This document shows positions 6,726 to 13,166 of a stretch of 23,104 nucleotides of DNA, piece by piece. Under the pieces are notes generated by a model. It did no database searches. It saw only the letters and a list, made by a program, of their open reading frames with translations, and was not told where the DNA came from. The position numbers were made by a program, and so were the translations under genes. The DNA comes from Phycisphaerales bacterium UBA854 (lineage in GTDB: Bacteria; Planctomycetota; Phycisphaerae; Phycisphaerales; SM1A02), in assembly GCA_002295885.1 (NCBI GenBank), contig DBGM01000048.1, positions 1 through 23,104 of the forward strand, read 5' to 3'. Numbering within the stretch: position 1 is the stretch's first letter; every line of letters starts with the position of its first letter.

Positions 6726-7297
6726 CCGGACGCTACCTGCTGTCCATCACGACCTGGGGCACCACGGCACTGTGGATCGCCTCCATGCTGTCCGCCGCGG
6801 CGGCCGCCATCGGCGTCTTCTCCGTGCTGCCGGAACTCGGACCGGTCCTGCCCGAGTACGGTGGCATCGACCCGGCCTCGCACGGGCGACTGGCGGCGGG
6901 ACTGGTCACCGAACCGATCTTCACCGCCACGGACATGGCCCAGGTGCTGCTCTCCACGGTGCTCGTGGCCAGCGTCTGCATCCACTGGTGGAAATGCGTC
7001 GGCGCCGACCATCCGATCGCACGCTGGACGTGGACCGGCACGGTCCTGCTTGCCGCGGGATGCTTCTGGTACCGCATGCTGCTGGTCATGCCCGACCTCA
7101 ACCTGGCGATGCAGCGGTACCACGCCGCCGCCCGATCCGGTGACGCGGCGGAGACCGCCCTCGCCTTCAAGGCGTTCGATGTGATGCATCCGGTCGCCTC
7201 CACACTCATGGAGAGCACGCTGATCCTCGTGCTGTTGGGACTGGGAGCCCTGGCGGTGCTCTACACCCATCGGACGCCCCGGGAGCCGACGCGATGA
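6722..7297 (+). CDS. Membrane protein of unknown function, about four transmembrane helices
   Basis: A 191-residue hydrophobic protein I cannot name. Likely helices are at about 10-32 (TWGTTALWIASMLSAAAAAI), 70-88 (QVLLSTVLVASVCIHWW), 99-122 (WTGTVLLAAGCFWYRMLLVM) and 162-185 (LMESTLILVLLGLGALAVLY). The loop after helix 3 (MPDLNLAMQRYHAAARSGD) and the following AFKAFDVMHPVASTLM segment recall DUF4149-like membrane proteins, but the resemblance is loose. It overlaps moaE upstream (ATGA, 6722-6725) and nth downstream (ATGA, 7294-7297), so translation of the three is probably coupled. Confidence 0.75.
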   Translation: MTGRYLLSITTWGTTALWIASMLSAAAAAIGVFSVLPELGPVLPEYGGIDPASHGRLAAGLVTEPIFTATDMAQVLLSTVLVASVCIHWWKCVGADHPIARWTWTGTVLLAAGCFWYRMLLVMPDLNLAMQRYHAAARSGDAAETALAFKAFDVMHPVASTLMESTLILVLLGLGALAVLYTHRTPREPTR

Positions 7298-7995
7298 ACG
7301 GACCGGACGCCAGACCGGGCGCGACTTCGAAGAAGGGGTTCAAACTGCCGGAGGTCGATCCACAGCGGGTCCGTCGGGCGGCGCGGATCTTCGACGCACT
7401 GGTCAAGGCCTACCCGGACGCGCATTGCGAATTGAACTACTCGACGCCGGCCGAGCTGCTGATCGCGACCATCCTCTCGGCCCAGGCCACCGACGTCGGC
7501 GTCAACAAGGCCACGCCCGGACTGTTCGCGGCGTTCCCCACCCCGGGCGACTACGCCCGCGCGAAGCCGGAGGACATCGAACCGCACATCTCGAGCATCG
7601 GGCTCTTCCGAAACAAGGCCAAGTCCGTCCAGCAGGCCATGGAGCGGATCCACACCCTGCACGGCGACGAGGTCCCCCGGACAATGGAGGAGCTGCTCGC
7701 ACTGCGGGGGGTGGCGAGAAAGACGGCCAACGTCGTGCTCGGAAACGCGTTCGACATCAACCTCGGTGTGGTGGTGGACACCCACGTGTCCCGACTGAGC
7801 CAGCGGCTCGACCTTTCACAGGGCGGTACGCCACTGGCCATCGAGCGGGATCTCATGGCGTTGTTCCCGAGACGGAAGTGGACCCTCCTGAGCCACCTGC
7901 TGATTTTCCACGGACGAAAGGTCTGCAAGGCCCGCGGAGGCGGGTGCGAGGACGACGGCATCTGCAGCCGCTGGGGCTGCTGCCGCGAATCATGA
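7294..7995 (+). CDS. nth: Endonuclease III, DNA glycosylase/AP lyase
   Basis: A 233-residue enzyme that removes oxidised pyrimidines in base-excision repair. Seen: LLIATILSAQATDVGVNKA, the helix-hairpin-helix LRGVARKTANVVLG with catalytic lysine K143, and VVDTHVSRLSQRL with catalytic aspartate D162 (one residue more between them than in E. coli). The C-terminal iron-sulfur loop is present but odd: cysteines at 211, 218, 224, 229 and 230, i.e. C-x6-C-x5-C-x4-C-C, where the family standard is C-x6-C-x2-C-x5-C. The N-terminus has about 17 extra polar residues. It starts inside the stop of the membrane protein gene (ATGA) and ends 1 bp before the stop of the convergent lipoprotein gene. Confidence 0.93.
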   Translation: MNGPDARPGATSKKGFKLPEVDPQRVRRAARIFDALVKAYPDAHCELNYSTPAELLIATILSAQATDVGVNKATPGLFAAFPTPGDYARAKPEDIEPHISSIGLFRNKAKSVQQAMERIHTLHGDEVPRTMEELLALRGVARKTANVVLGNAFDINLGVVVDTHVSRLSQRLDLSQGGTPLAIERDLMALFPRRKWTLLSHLLIFHGRKVCKARGGGCEDDGICSRWGCCRES

Positions 7996-7996
7996 C

Positions 7997-9529
7997 TCAG
8001 AACTCTTCCGACACCACTCCGAATCCTCCTGCTCCACTGACGTAGGCGATGCCGCCTCCCAGCAGCAGCGGCTCGATGAAGAAGACCGGACCGTCGAGCC
8101 GCACCGAGAGCTTCGTCATGCCGTCCAGGGGCCCGACGCCCGACGCCATGCGGTCCTCCGGGGACATCGATTCCCATTCCAGCGGCAGAGGCAGTCCTTC
8201 GGAAGGAAGGCGGACCATGATGATGCCGCGATCGTGCCCCAGCCAGATCACGCCGTCGGCGGCAACCACGCAGTGGAAGCGTCCGTCACGCGGCGCCACG
8301 AGTCGATCCACTCCCACCGGCGTCTCCACCTCGACTTCACGACCGTCCCCGACGATGCGGAAGTTCCAATCGAGCATCACCGCTTCGCGCGAAGCGGGCG
8401 TGAACTCGATGGTGTCGCTGGAGACCTGGGCGGCGGTCTCCTGGCCGATCCGGTAGAGCCACATGCCGCGGTCGGAATCCGCCAGTAAATTCCGACCGTC
8501 CGACACGGCCCGGTGCAGACCGGCGGGCTCCGGGTGGTACATGGAGAAGGTGCGACGCTGCGCATCGAGCCCGTCGGCGAGACGCCAGGTCCCCCGACCG
8601 AAGGTCCCCGACATGACCAGCTGCTCGTCGTCGATGAGCATGGCATCCAGAGCGCCGAGGATGTCGACCTCCTCGCTCAACTTCAGTCCGTCGGGGCCCA
8701 TGCGATAGATGCGGACCCCCAGATTGGAGGTGACCACCAGCAGATCGTCGTGCTGCCGCACGCTGGCCGTGGTCCCGGGCATCGGGACGGTCCAGGCTTC
8801 GGTGTCCAGTTCGCGGAGATCGGCCCCCATGACGCCGACGAGGGATCCGTTCTGCTCGTTGCGGACGAACACATGACGACGGGGATCGTCGTCGGCCGTT
8901 CCACGGAGCGCAATCAGGATGTTCGCGGAGCCCACGAAATCGTCGTCCGCCATCATGTGGATCCGACGATCGAGGCAGTACACCAGCCCGTCGGACGACT
9001 CGTCGACCGAAGTCACCACCCCCTCCACCGCGGCCAGCCGGTGGCCGGTGTCGAGATCGACCACGCCGCCGTCGCCGTACACCAGACGGGCGCCGTCGAT
9101 GACCACGATTCCGCGGGGCCGGATTCCCAACGAGGACGAGGTCGTGGTTTCCTCGAGCCAGGGCCGCCTCGGATCGTCCAGCGTGAGCCGCACGACACCG
9201 CTGTCCTCCAGCACCACCAGCAGTTCATCGCCGTCGCGAACCACGTCGATCGCCGGCCCGGATGTTCCGGGTACGGCCAGCGATTCCCGATACGAAACCC
9301 GCCCCGTCATCGCATCCAGGACCAGCAGATCCGTGCCGAGCAGCTGGTACCAGACCCCGTCGTCGACGAGCATGCGATAATGGGTTCCGCCACTGCGGTG
9401 CTTGACGGTCAACTGCTCCGTGCGGGGACGCGGCGACTTGGCCGGCTTGTAGGTCTCGATGCAGCCCGACACCCCCAGGACCAGCAGAGCCGGCAGGGCC
9501 CAGCGCGTACGATGTGTTACGAAGTGCAT
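7997..9529 (-). CDS. Predicted lipoprotein with propeller-like repeats, function unknown
   Basis: A 510-residue exported protein. The N-terminus is a lipoprotein signal peptide: basic HRTR, hydrophobic WALPALLVLGVSG, and cleavage/lipidation at C23 (lipobox V-S-G-C). The rest is a run of short beta-strand-rich units with recurring dv-dG-lyvl-dr patterns (for example DDGVWYQLLGTDLLVLDAMT, DGLVYCLDRRI), as in beta-propellers; I count several but cannot fix the number. I chose the ATG at 9529 over the one 12 bp upstream because that upstream ATG lies inside the -10 hexamer TATGCT, and 9529 sits 7 nt after it with the signal peptide intact. It is a single-gene unit, divergent from the TPR-like gene and convergent with nth. 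Confidence 0.8.
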   Translation of the reverse strand: MHFVTHRTRWALPALLVLGVSGCIETYKPAKSPRPRTEQLTVKHRSGGTHYRMLVDDGVWYQLLGTDLLVLDAMTGRVSYRESLAVPGTSGPAIDVVRDGDELLVVLEDSGVVRLTLDDPRRPWLEETTTSSSLGIRPRGIVVIDGARLVYGDGGVVDLDTGHRLAAVEGVVTSVDESSDGLVYCLDRRIHMMADDDFVGSANILIALRGTADDDPRRHVFVRNEQNGSLVGVMGADLRELDTEAWTVPMPGTTASVRQHDDLLVVTSNLGVRIYRMGPDGLKLSEEVDILGALDAMLIDDEQLVMSGTFGRGTWRLADGLDAQRRTFSMYHPEPAGLHRAVSDGRNLLADSDRGMWLYRIGQETAAQVSSDTIEFTPASREAVMLDWNFRIVGDGREVEVETPVGVDRLVAPRDGRFHCVVAADGVIWLGHDRGIIMVRLPSEGLPLPLEWESMSPEDRMASGVGPLDGMTKLSVRLDGPVFFIEPLLLGGGIAYVSGAGGFGVVSEEF

Positions 9530-9536
9530 GTGGGAA

Positions 9537-9544
9537 AGCATACT
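9537..9544. promoter_or_regulatory. Overlapping divergent -10 hexamers of the lipoprotein and TPR-like genes
   Basis: Minus strand: TATGCT (9542-9537), then 7 nt, then the lipoprotein ATG at 9529. Plus strand: CATACT (9539-9544), preceded by TTACGA 16 nt upstream as a possible -35. The plus transcript would have a leader of about 20 nt containing GGAG (9558-9561) before the ATG at 9572. The two hexamers share four bases. Confidence 0.5.
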
Positions 9545-9571
9545 CTCGACCGCGCCCGGAGACTTGATTCA

Positions 9572-9892
9572 ATGCCCGACCGCCTCGATCACCTTCGCCA
9601 CCGCGTCGAACATGCCCCCAGCGACCCCGATGCCCTGACGCAGCTGGGGACGCTCTACCTCGAACAGGGCCGATTCGAGGAGGCGAACGCCCTGCTGTGC
9701 CTGGCCCTGGAGATCGATCCGGGATGGCACCCGGCCTCGATCTCGCTCGCGATCTGCCGCAACAGCACCCGGGATCGCGACGGTGCCATCGAGGTGCTAA
9801 CGGCGGCGGCCGAAGAGGCACGACGCAACGAGGATGCCGATGCGTTCGACCTCGTCCGGGACACGATGGAATCCATGACGCGAAATGACTGA
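9572..9892 (+). CDS. Small TPR-like protein
   Basis: A 106-residue soluble helical protein. Residues about 17-50 fit a tetratricopeptide unit (ALTQLGTLYLEQGRFEEANA then LLCLALEIDPGWHPA, with the typical G-Y, G-F and DP positions), and a second helical pair follows (SISLAICRN, DGAIEVLTAAAEEARRN). TPR proteins are protein-binding scaffolds; the partner is unknown. The ATG at 9572 is chosen because upstream in-frame sequence runs antisense through the lipoprotein gene. GGAG lies 10 nt upstream. It overlaps recX by 8 bp and heads the group TPR-like, recX, rhodanese, cdsA. Confidence 0.75.
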   Translation: MPDRLDHLRHRVEHAPSDPDALTQLGTLYLEQGRFEEANALLCLALEIDPGWHPASISLAICRNSTRDRDGAIEVLTAAAEEARRNEDADAFDLVRDTMESMTRND

Positions 9893-10364
9893 AGCCAATC
9901 CACCAGATTCCGACCGACTCCGAGCCATGGCGATGCGCTGGCTGCATCGCACGGACCGTTCGCGGCGGCACATCGAGACACGTCTCCTCGAGCGGGGCGG
10001 CGATCCGTCCGATGTCCGGGCGGTGCTGGATGACTTCATCGAACGGGGATGGATCAACGACCGCCGCTGCGCCGAGGCCCTTCGCGACCGGTGGTGCCGC
10101 ACCGCACCCATGGCCCCCGACGCGCTGGCCGCCCGTCTCGAAGCCGAGGGGATCGAGCGGGAACTGGCCCTCGAGATCTCCCGGGTCAACGAGCCGTCGC
10201 CCGTCGAACTGGCGGTCCAGTTGGCCGCGCAGCGTCTGCCCCGCCTCTCGGACCTTCCACCGGAGACCCGGGCGAGAAGACTCCTCGGCCTTCTGGCCCG
10301 GCGGGGATTCGAGGAGGAGGTGGCTCTCGAGGCCCTCGAGCGGCTTGCGGTCCTGCCGGAATGA
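9885..10364 (+). CDS. recX: RecX-like regulatory protein
   Basis: A 159-residue protein built of three-helix repeats as in RecX, which binds RecA filaments and limits their activity. Diagnostic segments are AMRWLHRTDRSRRHIETRLLERG (first repeat), AVLDDFIERGWINDRRCAEALRDRW (second repeat; family Y-x-DxxFA is here W-INDRRCAEA), and LLARRGFEEEVALEALERL (third repeat). Length is typical. recA is not in the window, so the usual recA neighbourhood is absent. The start overlaps the end of the TPR-like gene by 8 bp. Confidence 0.85.
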   Translation: MTEANPPDSDRLRAMAMRWLHRTDRSRRHIETRLLERGGDPSDVRAVLDDFIERGWINDRRCAEALRDRWCRTAPMAPDALAARLEAEGIERELALEISRVNEPSPVELAVQLAAQRLPRLSDLPPETRARRLLGLLARRGFEEEVALEALERLAVLPE

Positions 10365-10401
10365 AGTTCCCCGCCCGAACAGGTACGCTGCCCGGAAGAC
10401 G

Positions 10402-10761
10402 ATGCACCGCATGACCGAACCCGCTTCCAATCCGATTCCCCTCGAGATCGAACCCCGGGACGTCCACGCCCGCCTCGGATCGGACGAGGAGTTCCTGCTG
10501 CTCGACTGCCGGACCCCGGCGGAGCACGAACTGGCCCGTATTGAACCTTCCGTGCTGATCCCCCTGCAGGAGATGAGCATCCGAACCGAGGAACTGGAAC
10601 CCTGGCGAGACCGGTCCATCATCGTCTACTGCCACCACGGCTCGCGTTCCCTCATCATCACCCGCCTGCTGCGGCACCTCGGCTTCGCCGACGTCCGATC
10701 CATGCACGGCGGCATCGACCGATGGTCGAACGAGATCGACGACACCGTCCCCCTGTACTGA
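10402..10761 (+). CDS. Single-domain rhodanese-like protein
   Basis: A 119-residue protein forming one rhodanese domain. Seen: LLLDCRTPAEHELARIEPSV, PLQEM (where the family has IPL), and the active-site loop YCHHGSRS with the catalytic cysteine, then LGFADVRSMHGGIDRW ending the fold. Such proteins carry sulfane sulfur as a cysteine persulfide; the acceptor is unknown. A sulfur-carrier link to MoaE or Fe-S enzymes cannot be argued from distance alone. The start is ambiguous: the ATG at 10402 has GGAAG only 3 nt upstream, and the in-frame ATG at 10411 has it 12 nt upstream. A TACGCT hexamer at 10384-10389 could be an internal -10. It follows recX by 37 bp. Confidence 0.88.
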   Translation: MHRMTEPASNPIPLEIEPRDVHARLGSDEEFLLLDCRTPAEHELARIEPSVLIPLQEMSIRTEELEPWRDRSIIVYCHHGSRSLIITRLLRHLGFADVRSMHGGIDRWSNEIDDTVPLY

Positions 10762-10770
10762 GCTCGCACC

Positions 10771-11694
10771 ATGCTCTCCAAGAGACTCATCACCGGTCCC
10801 CTGCTCGTCGTCGCCCTGCTGGGACTCGCATTCCTGGACGAATACGTCGGAACCCTCCACTGGAGGACGTCGCTCTCGTTCTTCTGGCCGATGAGCAGCC
10901 TGGGGATCGAGACCGTGCCCCCCGGAGCGATCCTGTTCCTGATCTGCTCGCTGGTGATCGCGCTGGCTTCGAAGGAACTGGCCGCGGTGGCATCCGCCTG
11001 CAGCGGACGAACGGACCTGCGTGGAATCCCGGCGCTCATCACCTGCTTCGGCATCCTGTCCCTGTACGCGATGTGGCTGGGAGGCCTGTGCAACGACCCA
11101 AAGATGGCGATCGGCATGCTCGCGACGGTGCTGGCCGCCTGCTTCTTCGCCGCCCTCTGGATCGCCAGCCTGGGCCGACGCACCGAAGGAGCGGTCATGA
11201 CCGCCCTGATCACGACCGGATTCACCGTCTACCTCGGCGTCTTCCTCGGCTTCTTCATGCTCATCCAGATCGATCATTCGGTGTGGTGGATCATCGGCGT
11301 GATCGCCATCGTCAAGATGTGCGACACGGGGGCCTACTTCACCGGCTGCTCGATCGGACGCCGCAAGCTGATCCCGTGGCTCAGCCCCGGCAAGACATGG
11401 GAGGGGCTCGCCGGCGGCCTGCTCGCCGCGGTGGGCACGGCGTGGGGACTGTCCGCACTGAGCGCCGCCTGGCTGCCGTCCGAACCCCAGATTCCGACGT
11501 GGATCGCGCTGCTCATGGGATTCGTCATCGGACTCTGCGGACAGGCCGGGGATCTCGTGATGAGCCTGATGAAACGGGATGCCGGCCTGAAGGACAGTTC
11601 CGAACTGCTTCCCGGCCTCGGGGGCATGATGGACGTCCTCGACTCGCCCCTGTTCGTGGCTCCGGTTGCATGGTGGCTGCTGCAACTCATCTGA
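10771..11694 (+). CDS. cdsA: Phosphatidate cytidylyltransferase
   Basis: A 307-residue inner-membrane enzyme that makes CDP-diacylglycerol from phosphatidate and CTP, the branch point of phospholipid synthesis. It has many hydrophobic helices (for example ITGPLLVVALLGLAFL, ILFLICSLVIALAS, WIIGVIAIVKMCDTGAYFTG), the mid-protein DTGAYFTG and LSPGKTWEGLAGG motifs, and the C-terminal CdsA signature at 265-292 (SLMKRDAGLKDSSELLPG then LGGMMDVLDS). In that signature the usual P-G-H-G-G and D-R-x-D are PGLGG (L283) and DVLD (V289); this variant needs checking but the rest is convincing. It starts 9 bp after the rhodanese stop with no strong SD and is probably co-transcribed with it. Confidence 0.9.
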   Translation: MLSKRLITGPLLVVALLGLAFLDEYVGTLHWRTSLSFFWPMSSLGIETVPPGAILFLICSLVIALASKELAAVASACSGRTDLRGIPALITCFGILSLYAMWLGGLCNDPKMAIGMLATVLAACFFAALWIASLGRRTEGAVMTALITTGFTVYLGVFLGFFMLIQIDHSVWWIIGVIAIVKMCDTGAYFTGCSIGRRKLIPWLSPGKTWEGLAGGLLAAVGTAWGLSALSAAWLPSEPQIPTWIALLMGFVIGLCGQAGDLVMSLMKRDAGLKDSSELLPGLGGMMDVLDSPLFVAPVAWWLLQLI

Positions 11695-11718
11695 TGTGAA
11701 TCTTCACCGGTTCTTGTG

Positions 11719-11746
11719 TTGGCTTGGGCGATCCACTTGATACACT
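11719..11746 (+). promoter_or_regulatory. Promoter of the zinc-ribbon protein gene (-35 TTGGCT, -10 TACACT)
   Basis: TTGGCT (11719-11724), a 16-nt spacer and TACACT (11741-11746) give a plausible sigma-70 type promoter. The start would be near 11753, giving a leader of about 25 nt with an SD. Confidence 0.55.
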
Positions 11747-11777
11747 GATTGGTCAGGTTCTAGTTCAGGAGTCGCTG

Positions 11778-12530
11778 ATGACCGCCATCGAAGATCTGCT
11801 GGCATTGCACATGGTCGACAAACAGACCCGGGGCATCCGATCACGCGTCGAGAATGCCCAGCTCTACCTTGATGCCCAGGAACGGCAGCTCGCCGAGCTC
11901 GATGCCGAACGAAGCGACCTCGAACACCGCTCGAAGCTGGCCCAGGCGACCGTGGCCAACCTCGAGACCGAAGCCGGCAGCGTGGACGAACGGACGAACA
12001 AGCTCCGGGAGGAACTGAAGAACTCCTCCACCACGAAGCAGTACAACGCGATCCTCGAGGAGATCAACAACCTCAAGGAGTCCAAGGGGCAGCTCGACGA
12101 CCGCGCTCTGTCCGAGCTCGAAGCGGCCGAAGGACTCACCGCGAAGATCGCCGGCGTCGAGGAACGCATCGCGGAACGCACCAAGGTCCGCGACGCCGCC
12201 CGAATCGAACTCGACGAACGGACCGCCGAGGTCGCCGACCAGCTCTCGGTACTCGAGGCGGAGCGGGCCCTGAAGGCATCCGTGGTCAGCGAGGAGACCC
12301 TCGCCATCTTCGACCAGGCCGCCGACGACTTCGACGGCGACTCGATGGCTCCCCTGGAGGAGATCGATCGCCGCCGACTGGAGTACGCCTGCAGCTGCTG
12401 CAACTTCTCGCTGCCGTTCAATCTCGTCAACACCATCATGGCGGACGGGAACGTCGTGGAAGTGTGTCAGGAATGCCTGCGGATCCTCTACGCGACCGAG
12501 GAACTCCGCGGCGCACTCGTCAAGAAGTAG
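11778..12530 (+). CDS. Coiled-coil protein with C-terminal C4 zinc ribbon
   Basis: A 250-residue protein. Residues about 20-170 are a long charged coiled coil in heptads (LYLDAQERQLAELDAERSDL and later segments). The C-terminal ~50 residues carry two cysteine pairs, CSCC (family CxxC) and CQEC, about 27 residues apart, as in the C4-type zinc-ribbon family (zf-RING_7, formerly DUF164). STTKQYNAILEEI around 80-92 is a family-typical hairpin turn. The function is not known with certainty; members are thought to bind protein or nucleic acid partners. The ATG at 11778 is chosen for the SD AGGAG (11767-11771) 6 nt upstream; the in-frame ATG at 11724 lies inside the promoter. It converges on nrdR with 3 bp between stops. 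Confidence 0.85.
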   Translation: MTAIEDLLALHMVDKQTRGIRSRVENAQLYLDAQERQLAELDAERSDLEHRSKLAQATVANLETEAGSVDERTNKLREELKNSSTTKQYNAILEEINNLKESKGQLDDRALSELEAAEGLTAKIAGVEERIAERTKVRDAARIELDERTAEVADQLSVLEAERALKASVVSEETLAIFDQAADDFDGDSMAPLEEIDRRRLEYACSCCNFSLPFNLVNTIMADGNVVEVCQECLRILYATEELRGALVKK

Positions 12531-12541
12531 CCGCTACTTCT
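12523..12541. terminator. 19-nt inverted repeat spanning two convergent stop codons
   Basis: AGAAGTAG-CCG-CTACTTCT is a perfect 8-bp inverted repeat. It is formed by the convergent ends of the zinc-ribbon gene and nrdR, both ending in AAG TAG. It could act as a bidirectional terminator, though no T-run follows on either strand. Confidence 0.4.
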
Positions 12542-13031
12542 CCTCGAAGAGCGAACTCTGGTTCGGCCCCGGCTGGGTTCGGGACTGAAGTTGCGTGACC
12601 TCGTCGACCAGGTCGTCGAGATCCCGGAATGCGTAGTACTCACTCGCGTACCGGATGTAGGCGATCTGATCGATCTCGCGCAGCCGCGCCGCGACCCGTC
12701 GACCGATCTCGACGCTGGGCACCTCGCGGTCGAAATCCCGGTGCAGCTCCGCCTCGACCCCCTCGCAGACGGCTTCCTTGGCATCCTCGGACACGGGCCG
12801 CTTCCCGCAGGCGGCCACGATTCCGCGCATCACGTTGGCACGATTGAAGATGACCCGCGATCCGTCCTTCTTGACCACCATCAGGCGGTCCGACGATCGA
12901 ATCTGCTCGTAGGTGGTGAATCGCATGCCGCATTCGAGGCATTCGCGGCGACGTCGGATGACCGCTCCGCCGTCCGACGAGCGACTGTCGATCACCTTGT
13001 CATTGTCAGCGCCGCATCGTGGACAGAGCAC
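12534..13031 (-). CDS. nrdR: Transcriptional repressor NrdR of ribonucleotide reductase genes
   Basis: A 165-residue protein with the NrdR architecture: N-terminal zinc ribbon LCPRCG...ECLECGMRFTTYE (four cysteines), then an ATP-cone (VVKKDGSRVIFNRANVMRGI, ACGKRPVSEDAKEAVCEGVE) ending in YIRYASEYYAFRDLDDL. NrdR senses nucleotides through the cone and represses nrd operons. Slightly longer than the usual ~150 residues because of a tail (QSRTQPGPNQSSLFEEK). Start: GTG at 13031, which gives the family's M-x-C-P N-terminus and lies 7 nt after AAGGAGG. A GTG at 13037 directly abuts the SD and is rejected. No nrd genes are present in the window. It is divergent from thrS. Confidence 0.94.
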   Translation of the reverse strand: MLCPRCGADNDKVIDSRSSDGGAVIRRRRECLECGMRFTTYEQIRSSDRLMVVKKDGSRVIFNRANVMRGIVAACGKRPVSEDAKEAVCEGVEAELHRDFDREVPSVEIGRRVAARLREIDQIAYIRYASEYYAFRDLDDLVDEVTQLQSRTQPGPNQSSLFEEK

Positions 13032-13116
13032 CGGCACACCTCCTTGCACGCCCGAGAATGCAGTCTCGCATGAGCGGGCCGACTTTGCAACGATCGACGC
13101 ACGGCCGTTCCCGGGA

Positions 13117-13122
13117 TATCCT
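13117..13122 (+). promoter_or_regulatory. Possible thrS -10 hexamer (TATCCT)
   Basis: TATCCT is the best -10 match in the 135-bp gap between nrdR and thrS and would give a leader of about 38 nt. There is no good -35 at the right distance, and the SD before the ATG at 13167 is weak (GAAGAG). No long T-box-like leader fits in this gap. Confidence 0.35.
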
Positions 13123-13166
13123 GCGTACCGCACCCCCACCTCACCCCTTGACGATCGAAGAGCCAC

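Noticed and set aside
10186..11685. 499-codon minus-strand frame opposite recX, rhodanese and cdsA
   Set aside because: H/E/G/Q-rich shadow product crossing three well-supported genes.
13035..13037. GTG at 13037 as the nrdR start
   Set aside because: It directly abuts the AAGGAGG site; GTG 13031 has 7-nt spacing and gives the conserved M-x-C-P start.
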